From the NCBI RefSeq assembly GCF_023115355.1, contig NZ_CP096022.1, forward strand, positions 300,941 through 364,940: DNA of 64,000 bases, given 5' to 3'. The position numbers were made by a program, and so were the translations under genes. The first letter of the stretch is position 1, and every line of letters starts with the position of its first letter. Under the pieces are notes generated by a model. It worked only from the letters and a program-made list of their open reading frames with translations, searched no databases and was not told where the DNA came from. This DNA is from Halocatena salina. GTDB lineage: Archaea; Halobacteriota; Halobacteria; Halobacteriales; Haloarculaceae. This document shows positions 38,712 to 46,348 of the stretch, piece by piece.

Positions 38712-39710
38712 CTACTCGTTGCGTAGCAGGAGCTTTCCTCTGAAGGATCCGTCCTCACCCAACTGATGGGCTTGAGTGACATCGGCGAACGAGAACCGTT
38801 CGTCGATGTGGGGTTCGATAGCGCCATCATCGACGAGACTCGCGATGTCGGCGAGTTCATCACCGATCCGAGTCTGTCGTTCACCGAGCAACACGGGGAG
38901 GATGACGAGGACGACTCCGAGTTCGAGCGATCGCTGGTGCATCGCCGAGAGATCCTGTGTCGAACTCGACTCGGTCGTCACGACGGTCCCGTACGGACTG
39001 ACAGCCTCGAACGCCGTTTGGAGGTGGTCGTCACCGACCGGATCGAAGACGACGTCGAAACCGCCATCGCTGGCGTGTTCCTCGACGTACGTCTCGACGT
39101 CAGTCGTGGTGTAATCGACGGTTGCATCGGCACCGAGGGCAGTCGCAAACGCGCGCTTTTCATCGCTGCTCGCCGTTGCAGTCACGTCTGCGCCGAACCA
39201 GTCAGCGAGTTGGACGCCGATGTGACCGACGCCGCCAGCCGCGCCGTACACGAGGACCTCATCGCCGATGTCGAGGGACGTCTTGTCGGTGAGCATCTCC
39301 CAAGCAGTGAGTGCGACGACCGGTACCGCCGCGGCATCCGCGAGCGGAATCGTCTTCGGGGCGTGGGCGAACGTTCCTGCGTGGCCAACGACGTAATCGG
39401 CGAGCGAACCTTGTCGTCGTGCCCCGCCAGGCATCCCGTACACTTCATCTCCCGTTTCGAATCCTGTGACGTTCGCACCGACGGCGTCGACGACGCCGGA
39501 AACGTCACAGTGAAGCGTCGCGGGAAAGTCCGGCGCGAAATCGGGGATAGCCCCTTGACGAATCTTATAATCGACGGGGTTGAGACTCGATGCCACGACC
39601 TCGACACGGATCTCGTTCGGGGCAGGATCGGGAACGTTGGTCGTCGTCCGAGTGAAAACATCCGGATCACCGTGCTCTTCGATCACATAGGCGGTCATCT
39701 CCGACGTCAT
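38712..39710 (-). CDS. Quinone-oxidoreductase-like medium-chain reductase (MDR)
   Basis: 332 residues from ATG 39710 (a GTG at 39734 adds eight). MTAYVIEEHGDPDVF is the usual opening. SSLNPVDYKIRQG and FPATLHCDVSGVVDAVGANVTGFETGDEVYGM belong to the GroES-like domain, and VLVYGAAGGVGHIGVQLADWFGADVTATASSDEK is the NADP-binding loop. No zinc-binding cysteines, as in NADPH:quinone reductases/enoyl reductases. Reduces quinones or enones; physiological substrate unknown. Confidence 0.88.
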   Translation of the reverse strand: MTSEMTAYVIEEHGDPDVFTRTTTNVPDPAPNEIRVEVVASSLNPVDYKIRQGAIPDFAPDFPATLHCDVSGVVDAVGANVTGFETGDEVYGMPGGARRQGSLADYVVGHAGTFAHAPKTIPLADAAAVPVVALTAWEMLTDKTSLDIGDEVLVYGAAGGVGHIGVQLADWFGADVTATASSDEKRAFATALGADATVDYTTTDVETYVEEHASDGGFDVVFDPVGDDHLQTAFEAVSPYGTVVTTESSSTQDLSAMHQRSLELGVVLVILPVLLGERQTRIGDELADIASLVDDGAIEPHIDERFSFADVTQAHQLGEDGSFRGKLLLRNE

Positions 39711-39838
39711 GTCGTTGGAGGGTTCGGTTGCCACGGCGGAGTATGCGATGCTTGCGGCGAACGGAGAGGGTGATCGACAGGTTCGACACGGTGGCGACCG
39801 TCGGTCTCGATCATCACTCGCAAAAAACGGTGGGAACG

Positions 39839-40393
39839 TTACTCTACCGGGGTGGTGTCGTCCCGTCGATAACGGTTACGACGCCGGTAGCTATGGATCT
39901 GTCCGTCCACACTGAGACGTACCTCATACCGACCAAGGATATCCTGTGTATCCGGGATCGAACGCCGCTCGATAAATTCGACGATGACACGCCATCCCTC
40001 CTCATCCCGGTCTACCTCGACGATCGAATCGAGCGGCCGATCGATCAGCTCTGGCAGTTGATCACGAACGTGCGTTTGAATTTCCTTGATGGAACTCTCT
40101 TCGATGGAACCGCTCGCATCCTCGTCTGCGTCGTCGTTCGCCTCTTCGGATCCTTCGATCGATGCGAGACTGCGTTCGATCGCGTCTCGGGTTTTTGTGA
40201 TGGAATCGTCTGTCCCCTCAGTGTCTAGGTCTTCGAGACGGGTTTCGATGGCCTCTTTGGCTCCTGTGCGATCCTGCTGTTCGGTCTCGGCGTCGTACAT
40301 CTCCGTGAGCGTCTCGGGATCGTCGATCGATTTGACCTCGTCCGATAGCTCATCCACCGTGTAAGCGTTCGGATTTACGTCTTGTTCTGCCAT
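39839..40393 (-). CDS. gvpO: Gas vesicle protein GvpO
   Basis: 184 residues. The C-terminal ~75 residues (IKEIQTHVRDQLPELIDRPLDSIVEVDRDEEGWRVIVEFIERRSIPDTQDILGRYEVRLSVDGQIHSYRRRNRY) match the GvpO family; the first ~100 residues are an acidic, Ser/Asp-rich coil. GvpO is one of the eight proteins needed for gas vesicle formation in Halobacterium, where it affects gvp transcript levels and interacts with other accessory proteins. It is encoded 75 bases after gvpA on the same strand, so it is the second gene of a gvpA-gvpO transcript. Confidence 0.88.
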   Translation of the reverse strand: MAEQDVNPNAYTVDELSDEVKSIDDPETLTEMYDAETEQQDRTGAKEAIETRLEDLDTEGTDDSITKTRDAIERSLASIEGSEEANDDADEDASGSIEESSIKEIQTHVRDQLPELIDRPLDSIVEVDRDEEGWRVIVEFIERRSIPDTQDILGRYEVRLSVDGQIHSYRRRNRYRRDDTTPVE

Positions 40394-40468
40394 GATGGTC
40401 GAGGGAGAGCGGTGTGAGAGCCAACACTACAGCCGCATCTCGGTCGAATCGGCAGTGCGTCGAGTGTG

Positions 40469-40747
40469 TTATGCTCCTGGATCGGGTTCCACCATCGGGG
40501 AAGTCCCGATATCGAGGTTCTCGAGGTCCTCTATGTCATCCGATTGGGTGGCTTGCTCGATCTTGGACATTTCCTTGGTGTAGTGCAGGAACGTATCGAT
40601 CGACGCGACGACAATGCGTGCCTCGATGGTGAGGATCTCGATCCCGACGACCGATACGCGGGCCCAGATGTCGATAACGATGCCTTTGTCTAACACTCGA
40701 TCAAGCACCTCTACGAGACTAGCTGTGTTTGGACGCTCACTCGCCAT
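40469..40747 (-). CDS. gvpA: Gas vesicle structural protein GvpA
   Basis: 92 residues. [56 protein letters not shown] is the near-invariant GvpA core (helix-beta-beta-helix) that polymerises into the ribbed gas vesicle wall. The C-terminal ~26 residues ([26 protein letters not shown]) are longer and more acidic than in the 76-residue Halobacterium protein. No gvpC or gvpN follows; gvpO comes next. Divergent from the accessory operon. Confidence 0.95.
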   Translation of the reverse strand: MASERPNTASLVEVLDRVLDKGIVIDIWARVSVVGIEILTIEARIVVASIDTFLHYTKEMSKIEQATQSDDIEDLENLDIGTSPMVEPDPGA

Positions 40748-40760
40748 TACAGTACTATCT

Positions 40761-40775
40761 ACCGATCACATCGGT
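40761..40775. promoter_or_regulatory. Small inverted repeat in the gvpA leader
   Basis: ACCGAT-CAC-ATCGGT, six-base arms and a three-base loop, ending 13 bases before the gvpA start. Could be an RNA hairpin or a protein site; function not shown. Confidence 0.5.
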
Positions 40776-40830
40776 GTTAGTCTCTCGCCTGCCCCTGCAA
40801 GCCGAATAGACAAATCCACTGGAAGACGTG

Positions 40831-40840
40831 ATATTATATA
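40831..40840 (+). promoter_or_regulatory. TATA box of the gvpF-M operon
   Basis: ATATTATATA in the 180-base gvpA/gvpF divergent region. Transcription is predicted to start near 40861-40866, about 60 bases before gvpF, so this transcript has a leader. Confidence 0.6.
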
Positions 40841-40868
40841 CGGTGGTAAGTGTGTCCACGAGTGCGCG

Positions 40869-40913
40869 ATGGCCAAGCGCAGTCCGTTCCGTTGGAACGG
40901 ACGCCACCAGTGA
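40869..40913 (+). other. Possible 14-codon leader ORF upstream of gvpF
   Basis: ATG 40869 to TGA 40913 encodes the basic peptide MAKRSPFRWNGRHQ. It starts almost at the predicted transcription start and spans a perfect hairpin (40882-40902). It may be a translated leader that affects gvpF expression, or chance. Confidence 0.35.
40882..40902. promoter_or_regulatory. Perfect hairpin in the gvpF leader
   Basis: Arms GTCCGTTCC and GGAACGGAC with a GTT loop, nine paired bases, GC-rich, 25 bases before the gvpF start. Likely stable in RNA, or an operator. Confidence 0.6.
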
Positions 40914-40927
40914 TTGAGGGAATTCCA

Positions 40928-41557
40928 ATGAGTGGGGAGTATCTGTACGCCTATGGAGTGATCGAGAACGAAGAGCTAACAGTCGACATCGATGGTGTCG
41001 AACAAGCAACGCAGGCCTACACCGTCGATCACCGGACGCTCTCGGCGATCACATCGGACATATCAACCATGGAGCCCGAGGAGACGGACGAGAACGTCCG
41101 CTCCCACGATGAGGTCCTCCAAACGATCATGTTCTGGAACGGTGGACGAACCGTGGTTCCGATGCAGTTCGGAATGACGTTCAAAAACGAACGGCCGTTA
41201 AAGAACGTACTGCGCGGTGGGCGGCGGGCGTTCACCCATGCCCTACAGGAGATGGACGGGATGGTCGAATTCGGGGTGAAGATCGTGGTAGACGAAGACA
41301 CGACCATCGATCGGGAGGCAGTGCGCGAATCTACTGCAGAACGCCTCGCAGCCGTGAGTGAGCAGGAAGCACGAAACGATCTCTTTAGCGACCGACTCGT
41401 CGTCAACCGTTCGTATCTCGTCGATCGGAATGAGCGAGAATCGTTCGACAGCGCCGTGGACAGAATCACCGACGAATACAGTGACTCTGTGACCGTCCAG
41501 TATACGGGACCGTGGGCCCCGTATAACTTCGTGGATATCGAGATCAGTTCCCAATAA
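40928..41557 (+). CDS. gvpF: Gas vesicle protein GvpF
   Basis: 209 residues from ATG 40928, preceded by GAGGG; a longer frame to 40850 crosses the leader hairpin and is rejected. EYLYAYGVIENEEL opens the GvpL/GvpF family; VLQTIMFWNGGRTVVPMQFGMTFKNE is its central conserved block, and SVTVQYTGPWAPYNFVDIEI its characteristic end. GvpF binds GvpA and the other accessory proteins and is thought to act during nucleation. First gene of the accessory operon; its stop shares one base with the gvpG start. Confidence 0.93.
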   Translation: MSGEYLYAYGVIENEELTVDIDGVEQATQAYTVDHRTLSAITSDISTMEPEETDENVRSHDEVLQTIMFWNGGRTVVPMQFGMTFKNERPLKNVLRGGRRAFTHALQEMDGMVEFGVKIVVDEDTTIDREAVRESTAERLAAVSEQEARNDLFSDRLVVNRSYLVDRNERESFDSAVDRITDEYSDSVTVQYTGPWAPYNFVDIEISSQ

Positions 41558-41808
41558 TGTTCCTACTCGATGACGTTCTCCTCAAACCGTTTACGTCGAT
41601 TCTCACGGTCATTCAGGCAATGGCTGTCGAAGAACTGTACGATCGAGAGGAGATTCGAAACGACATGAAAGAAAACCGGCTCCTATTCGAACTCGGAGAG
41701 CGGTCCCGGACGGAGTACGAACGCCGGTCGGAGGAGCTACAGATCCAGCTCGATGTCGCAAATCAGGCCCACGAGACACTGAGCAACAAGATCCAAGTAA
41801 AACAATGA
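41557..41808 (+). CDS. gvpG: Gas vesicle protein GvpG
   Basis: 83 residues, the usual size. FLLDDVLLKPFTSILTVIQAMAVEELYDREEIRNDMKENRLLFELGE is the GvpG N-terminal helical block; the rest is charged coiled-coil-like sequence (RSRTEYERRSEELQIQLDVANQAHE). Minimal-set accessory protein. Overlaps gvpH by four bases (41805-41808). Confidence 0.93.
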   Translation: MFLLDDVLLKPFTSILTVIQAMAVEELYDREEIRNDMKENRLLFELGERSRTEYERRSEELQIQLDVANQAHETLSNKIQVKQ

Positions 41809-42251
41809 CACACGATAACGACACCGAACGCGGCGGAATCATCCGGACGCTCCGAGAACTGCTCGAAATAGTTGCCACTGAACGCCGACATCACGAGGAG
41901 GGATCGACCAGTCGTGGCCAAACGGATGTGGGATACGAGTTCTCGATCAGTACCGGGAATCTTTCGGAGTACGAACCGCGATCCAACCGTGCACGGAACG
42001 CTACAAGCCCGTCGAATCGACCGACTGCCGTTCGGCACGACGGTGAGGACGTGCTTGTTACGATAGATGTTCCCGGAGTCAATTCGGACCGTGTGTCGGC
42101 AGGGGTCTCCGGGGACGAACTACTGCTCGGAATCGACGGAACGATCGAGGAACGTATCTCACTCGGCAAACGGTCCCTTGAAATCGATTCAAGTACTCTC
42201 ACCAATGGAGTCCTCGAGTTTCGGCTCCAACCGACGGAGGAAAAACGATGA
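41805..42251 (+). CDS. gvpH: Gas vesicle protein GvpH (HSP20-like)
   Basis: 148 residues. The N-terminal ~75 residues include IIRTLRELLEIVATERRHHEEG and YEFSISTG; from about residue 76 an alpha-crystallin/HSP20-like beta domain follows (VRHDGEDVLVTIDVPGVNSDRVSAGVSGDELLLGIDG...GVLEFRLQP). This matches haloarchaeal GvpH, a non-essential chaperone-like accessory protein. Overlaps the next gene by four bases (ATGA). Confidence 0.88.
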   Translation: MTHDNDTERGGIIRTLRELLEIVATERRHHEEGSTSRGQTDVGYEFSISTGNLSEYEPRSNRARNATSPSNRPTAVRHDGEDVLVTIDVPGVNSDRVSAGVSGDELLLGIDGTIEERISLGKRSLEIDSSTLTNGVLEFRLQPTEEKR

Positions 42252-42778
42252 TCGAAGCGATCATCCCGAGAGCGCAAAACGCCGTGAATCCTTCGCGTGG
42301 TAGGACGGCTGACAACGAGGCGTGTTCGGATGCGCTGCTGACGGACGGAGGAGAGGACACCGAAAACACCGAGACTGAGGAAAAAGGGGATGAGGAAGAA
42401 AGCGAGGACACTGAGGACACCGAAACCCAAGTACTGTATCTCGATCTCGAAGGTCTCTTTCTCGATCTTCTCGGTCTTGAGGTCGATATCGACCAGCTCG
42501 TACTCGACGTTACAGCCGTTCAGGGACCACAAAATCTCCTCGGAAACTTGCTGTCGACCGTGGCAGGAGTGCTCGATGACGGTTTGCCTGACCTGATCGG
42601 TGGAGAGCTGATTGAGCTTCCCAGCCTGCCGAGCGGCGACGACCTCAAAGATCGGCTACCATCGCCTTCGCTTTCCGATGCCGTGTTCGGCGCCGTGAAT
42701 GTGCTGTTGGATGTGATACTGGCTGCTCTCGAAGATGAGGACTCGAGCGAAGAACGATCTGATACCCAACAATCATGA
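42248..42778 (+). CDS. Unknown gas-vesicle-operon protein with LDLLGLEVD/GNLLGNLL segment
   Basis: 176 residues, not a standard Gvp protein. After a hydrophilic N-terminus of ~60 residues very rich in Glu, Asp and Thr, residues ~62-112 read LYLDLEGLFLDLLGLEVDIDQLVLDVTAVQGPQNLLGNLLSTVAGVLDD. That segment resembles a motif I know from many bacterial and some haloarchaeal surface or hypothetical proteins (LxLLGLxVDLxxVxLDVTAxPGxGNLLGNLLCxVAGLLD). The C-terminus has an amphipathic/hydrophobic stretch (LSDAVFGAVNVLLDVILAALED). Reading frame reality is supported by ATGA overlaps at both ends inside the gvp operon. It lies where gvpI is expected, but I see no GvpI resemblance. Function unknown; an amphipathic wall- or interface-associated role is inference. 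Confidence 0.75.
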   Translation: MIEAIIPRAQNAVNPSRGRTADNEACSDALLTDGGEDTENTETEEKGDEEESEDTEDTETQVLYLDLEGLFLDLLGLEVDIDQLVLDVTAVQGPQNLLGNLLSTVAGVLDDGLPDLIGGELIELPSLPSGDDLKDRLPSPSLSDAVFGAVNVLLDVILAALEDEDSSEERSDTQQS

Positions 42779-43191
42779 GTCAAAAAGAAGAAACAGTCCA
42801 AAAGCTCTCGCGCTTACGAGAGAATCTAACCAGCGAGAAGAACGGGGGAGCGCTCCTCGAAACGGTTGACATCGATCGAGAGGTGTACAAACATGCGAGC
42901 GGTAAGATGGTCGGACGACAACTCGGCGAAATCGTCGGTCGTCGGGCCGGAGAACGGCTCGGTCACGCGTTCGATGAGCGGTTCGATCGATCGTCGATCA
43001 CCGACGTGGTGTCAGGTGTGTTCGAGACCGACGAAGAGACCGAGACCGGGGAGACTGAGGAGACGGCAGAGGACGGTAGCGAGGAATCCGGAACGGATGT
43101 CGGGGAGATGTCGACCGAAGAACTCCAGTCGTTGGCCAACCAGCTGATGGAGGAACTGGAGCAACGAAACGAAACGGAGGATGATCGATGA
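42775..43191 (+). CDS. Unknown gas-vesicle-operon protein, glycine-zipper-like
   Basis: 138 residues. Middle segment GGALLETVDIDREVYKHASGKMVGRQLGEIVGRRAGERLGHAFDERF (about 26-72) has Gly every four residues (G..G...G..G...G...G), a pattern of tightly packed or membrane-interacting helices, flanked by a charged N-terminus and a very acidic tail (ETDEETETGETEETAEDGSEESG) before a final helix (STEELQSLANQLMEELEQR). Not recognised as a known Gvp family. ATGA overlaps with both neighbours. A gene at 56554 has a similar LLEAIDVEELLD...GKVIGRLLGREI pattern. Confidence 0.72.
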   Translation: MSQKEETVQKLSRLRENLTSEKNGGALLETVDIDREVYKHASGKMVGRQLGEIVGRRAGERLGHAFDERFDRSSITDVVSGVFETDEETETGETEETAEDGSEESGTDVGEMSTEELQSLANQLMEELEQRNETEDDR

Positions 43192-44141
43192 ACGCGTTCA
43201 CGTCCGATACGAACGACTCCGTGGAAGAAACGGTTGAACGACTGTCCGAGGTCGTCGGGGAAGCGAGTACTGAGCACTCCGAGACACGTTCGGACGGTAT
43301 CGATGTCGAGCCCGCACCGGAAAACGCCCTCGAACTGGTAGAAGATGCTGAAACGGGCGTCGAATCGCTGCTCGCGTCGGTTAACGACGGAACGGCAGAA
43401 GAGATCCGCAACGACATCGAAGATCTCCGTGCCGTCATTCAGGAAACCAGCGAGTTGCTCGAAACGATCGATCTCACGCAAGCGTCCGATGCGATCGACC
43501 ACGGCGACATCGACGAAGCGATCGACGCGAGCGAAATCTCGACTGCGATCGCCGAAGGAGAGGCGGGCAAAGCCGTCAAATACAGTGCCCTGTTGCAGTT
43601 GATCGAGTTCGAGGAACTGCTCGATGCGATCGATGTGAGAGAGCTAAAACAGAACAAAGACGAATTCGAGACGGCCGTGACCGAGTTCGTCGATGAAAAC
43701 GACGGGAGCGACTGGATCGTGTTCGACGTGCTGCGGTGGCTGGTCGAAACGACTGTGGGGGGAACCGACGGCGACATGGGTATCACCGATTCGATCGATG
43801 ATGCCGGAGACGCGGCTGGGATGGCTTCGGGAACGGAGGGACAGATGAAACAGGCAGCGATGCAGTCGAAGCTGCTCGACGCGGTTGAGGAGTTCCGCGA
43901 GGGCATCCTCGAAACACATGATCACCTCGCAGAGCTGCGCGAGCAGGCGGAACACGTAACCGAGACGACCGGCGACATCGGACAGCCATCATCTCGGAAC
44001 CCGACTGCCTACTCGACGATGCCCTCCCACGGACATCCCCGGTTCGAGACGAAGTTCTCGACCGTTCCCCGAGATACGCGCCATTCGACCGTATCGAACC
44101 CGCCCAGAATCTACGGCTCCCGATTCGACACACAGAGATAA
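43188..44141 (+). CDS. Unknown gas-vesicle-operon protein, acidic helical body with basic tail
   Basis: 317 residues. Residues 1-265 are acidic and mostly helical with repeated AID/ETID/DAIDVREL elements (SELLETIDLTQASDAIDHGDIDEAIDASEISTAIAEGEAGKAVKYSALLQLIEFEELLDAIDVREL) and a segment DWIVFDVLRWLVETTVGG. The last ~50 residues switch to a basic, Pro/Ser/Arg-rich tail (AYSTMPSHGHPRFETKFSTVPRDTRHSTVSNPPRIYGSRFDTQR). GvpI is the small protein expected at this position before gvpJ; whether this tail corresponds to GvpI I cannot decide from memory. Two bases separate its stop from the gvpJ start. Function unknown. Confidence 0.75.
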   Translation: MNAFTSDTNDSVEETVERLSEVVGEASTEHSETRSDGIDVEPAPENALELVEDAETGVESLLASVNDGTAEEIRNDIEDLRAVIQETSELLETIDLTQASDAIDHGDIDEAIDASEISTAIAEGEAGKAVKYSALLQLIEFEELLDAIDVRELKQNKDEFETAVTEFVDENDGSDWIVFDVLRWLVETTVGGTDGDMGITDSIDDAGDAAGMASGTEGQMKQAAMQSKLLDAVEEFREGILETHDHLAELREQAEHVTETTGDIGQPSSRNPTAYSTMPSHGHPRFETKFSTVPRDTRHSTVSNPPRIYGSRFDTQR

Positions 44142-44143
44142 CA

Positions 44144-44527
44144 ATGAGTAATGCACAACCGACACGTAACGGAGACAGTCTCGCAGATGTAGTAGAGCTC
44201 GTATTGGACAAAGGTGTCGTCATCAACGCTGATATCGCCGTTTCGATCGGCGACACGGAGTTGCTCGGAATACAACTCCGCGCCGCGATCGCCTCCTTCG
44301 ATACGGCCGCGGAGTATGGACTCGAGTTCCCCGAGGGGACGGATATGCAGCGGGTCGCAGAAGCTGCAGGAACGGAAGAGATAGCCGATGAGAAACGCAA
44401 AGCGGACGACACAGACGAAACGGACGACACAGAACGGATAGCGATCGAGCAAGCCGACGAAGACGGCATTACCGAGAAAGCAACAGTCGATGCCGAGAAC
44501 GATGGAGGGTCCGATGACACAGATTGA
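44144..44527 (+). CDS. gvpJ: Gas vesicle protein GvpJ
   Basis: 127 residues. LADVVELVLDKGVVINADIAVSIGDTELLGIQLRAAIASFDTAAEYGLEFPEGTDM is the GvpA-like core of GvpJ (residues ~12-68); the C-terminal half is an acidic tail. GvpJ is a minor wall or nucleation protein of the minimal set. Its end overlaps gvpK by 14 bases. Confidence 0.92.
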   Translation: MSNAQPTRNGDSLADVVELVLDKGVVINADIAVSIGDTELLGIQLRAAIASFDTAAEYGLEFPEGTDMQRVAEAAGTEEIADEKRKADDTDETDDTERIAIEQADEDGITEKATVDAENDGGSDDTD

Positions 44528-44843
44528 TATCGACGGAGAGAGCGCACGCGATGGACTGATGACGCTCGTGATTACGATCGTCGAGCTGCTGATCGAAGCC
44601 ATGGAACGGGAGGCGATCCGTCGCATGGAATCCGGTGATCTCACCGAAGAGGAGATCGAGCGGATCGGTGCGCAGTTCGCCGCCCTTGATGCGGAGATAG
44701 CGGCGATCAAAGAAGAAGAAGCGATCGAGGACTCGGTCGGGGAGTTGCGCGACCGACTTGACGGTCTCGTTGTAGACGCCATCAGATCGGTCGAAGAGCC
44801 GCCACAGCAGGGATCTACCCACGAACCGATCGAAAATGACTGA
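44514..44843 (+). CDS. gvpK: Gas vesicle protein GvpK
   Basis: 109 residues from ATG 44514 (MTQIDIDGESARDGLMTLVITIVELLIEAMEREAIRRMESGDLTEEEIERIGAQFAALDAEIAAIK). This is the full GvpK domain, helical and predicted to form coiled coils. An upstream in-frame ATG at 44490 is possible but would deepen the overlap with gvpJ. Minimal-set accessory protein. Its end overlaps gvpL by eight bases. Confidence 0.92.
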   Translation: MTQIDIDGESARDGLMTLVITIVELLIEAMEREAIRRMESGDLTEEEIERIGAQFAALDAEIAAIKEEEAIEDSVGELRDRLDGLVVDAIRSVEEPPQQGSTHEPIEND

Positions 44844-45663
44844 ACCCTCGTTCGAAACCGGTCGATATCTTTACTGCGTCGTAGAGCTTCCGGAAACGGA
44901 AGTATCCGGGTTCTCGACGACCGGCGTCGACGGAGAGGGCGTTTATCTGGTGCGTGTAGAAACGATCGGTATCGTGGTGCACGAGTGTGATACGCTCTAT
45001 GACACCGCCGATGTGGACGTGGTGCGAAAATGGCTATTGGAGCATCAAAACGTAATCGATGCCGCCGGTGACCGGTTCGGTACACCGATCCCGTTTCAGT
45101 TCGATACGATCCTCCGAGGGGACGACGAGCGAGTCCGTACGTGGCTTGACCGCGAACGGGAGACGTTCGCGTCACGTCTCGACGAGATGGCTGGGTGTTG
45201 GGAATACCGTATCGAAGTTCGACGCGATGACGACACCGTCGAGGAGACGTTGCGCGACGACGAACGATTGGTCGAACTCGACGAACGGATCACCGAGTCC
45301 TCTGCGGGGACGAGTCATCTCCTCGAACGCCAGTACGAGCAACGACTAGAGGAGTTAAAACACCAACAACGGGCTGATCGAACGGCCGCCCTCATCGAAC
45401 AACTCGAACCGATGGTGCACGATCTTCAAGATCTCGGTCACGAACGGACGACACTGGAGATGGAAACCGATACCGACGACGAGATGACGAGAGAAACCCG
45501 GCTCGCGGTTCTCGTCCACGAAGACCGACAGCACGACATCGACGATCTACTCGACGACGTCGCAGCCGACCCGGGTGTCGAGATACGGTATACAGGTCCA
45601 TGGCCACCCTACACGTTCACACCAACGATCGAAGCGAATGATGCTAAATCTGACAACATATGA
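44836..45663 (+). CDS. gvpL: Gas vesicle protein GvpL
   Basis: 275 residues, GvpL/GvpF family. GRYLYCVVELPE opens the fold; HQNVIDAAGDRFGTPIPFQFDTILRGDDERVRTWL is the central conserved block; a charged coiled-coil stretch follows (LLERQYEQRLEELKHQQ); VEIRYTGPWPPYTFTP is the characteristic end, shared with gvpF (YTGPWAPYNF). In Halobacterium GvpL contacts most other Gvp proteins. Its end overlaps gvpM by four bases. Confidence 0.93.
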   Translation: MTEPSFETGRYLYCVVELPETEVSGFSTTGVDGEGVYLVRVETIGIVVHECDTLYDTADVDVVRKWLLEHQNVIDAAGDRFGTPIPFQFDTILRGDDERVRTWLDRERETFASRLDEMAGCWEYRIEVRRDDDTVEETLRDDERLVELDERITESSAGTSHLLERQYEQRLEELKHQQRADRTAALIEQLEPMVHDLQDLGHERTTLEMETDTDDEMTRETRLAVLVHEDRQHDIDDLLDDVAADPGVEIRYTGPWPPYTFTPTIEANDAKSDNI

Positions 45664-45902
45664 AACCAGAACGACCCGAGGACGGCGTCGTCGATCTCAT
45701 CGACGTCATCCTCCGAGACGGAGCGATCGTTCGGGCCGACGTGATCATCACCGTTGCCGATGTCCCACTCGTCGGACTCAAACTCAGCGCAGCACTCGCT
45801 GGCATGGACACGATGACCGAGTACGGTCTCTTCGAAGCGTGGGATGCTCGCCAGCGACAGCGCCACCGAAAACAACCGGAAGCATCCGATTCGGAACGAT
45901 AA
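45660..45902 (+). CDS. gvpM: Gas vesicle protein GvpM
   Basis: 80 residues, GvpA family. GVVDLIDVILRDGAIVRADVIITVADVPLVGLKLSAALAGMDTMTEYGLFEAWD is the GvpM core; a short basic tail follows. Last gene of the operon and last of the minimal gas vesicle set. Confidence 0.92.
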   Translation: MKPERPEDGVVDLIDVILRDGAIVRADVIITVADVPLVGLKLSAALAGMDTMTEYGLFEAWDARQRQRHRKQPEASDSER

Positions 45903-45979
45903 CAGCCGATCGAGACGATTACCCTTAGTGTTTCCTCAGTCCCCAGAGCAATCGACGTTGAAACACCAGAGTAGGATAG

Positions 45980-46348
45980 TCAGCTGGCTGCTCGGTGAGT
46001 GGCCTGAGCCACGGTGTTGAGCGCGTGAGTGAATTTGATGCCACCAAGACTCCCGATTATGGCCGCGTCTACGAACCGATTCGAGAACGGGTTGCCACCA
46101 GTAACTGCGAGCATCGTAGCGACGCTCCCGCTGAGAGTAAGAATCACAGCGCACCCAAGTACCACGTTTGATTCCGTCCCAATGGCGGTGGTCACGCCGA
46201 TAATGACGGCCGAAAACGGAATGAGTATGAGCAGCGTTCTGGCCGCGACGTCGCTCCCAGTGCTTACTATAACGGTTCCAAACAAGAGCAGCAAAAGGAA
46301 GTATCCAGCGAGGAGGAGGCTCGGAAAGGAACCACGGAGGGATGTCAT
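45980..46348 (-). CDS. Hypothetical membrane protein
   Basis: 122 residues with four hydrophobic segments (LLLAGYFLLLLLFGTVIVSTG; LLILIPFSAVIIGVTTAIG; VVLGCAVILTLSGSVATMLAV; FVDAAIIGSLGGIKFTHAL). Starts at ATG 46348 just behind an AT-rich promoter-like stretch (GTTATATTTCAG on the minus strand). Not a family I recognise. Convergent with gvpM. Confidence 0.65.
   Translation of the reverse strand: MTSLRGSFPSLLLAGYFLLLLLFGTVIVSTGSDVAARTLLILIPFSAVIIGVTTAIGTESNVVLGCAVILTLSGSVATMLAVTGGNPFSNRFVDAAIIGSLGGIKFTHALNTVAQATHRAAS

Noticed and set aside
37853..38884. 343-codon minus-strand frame
   Set aside because: Antisense to the SDR gene; no motifs.
38766..39773. 335-codon plus-strand frame
   Set aside because: Antisense to the quinone-reductase-like gene; no family features.
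40614..40913. 99-codon plus-strand frame across gvpA and the gvpF leader
   Set aside because: Antisense to gvpA; only its last 14 codons, starting at their own ATG 40869, are worth considering.
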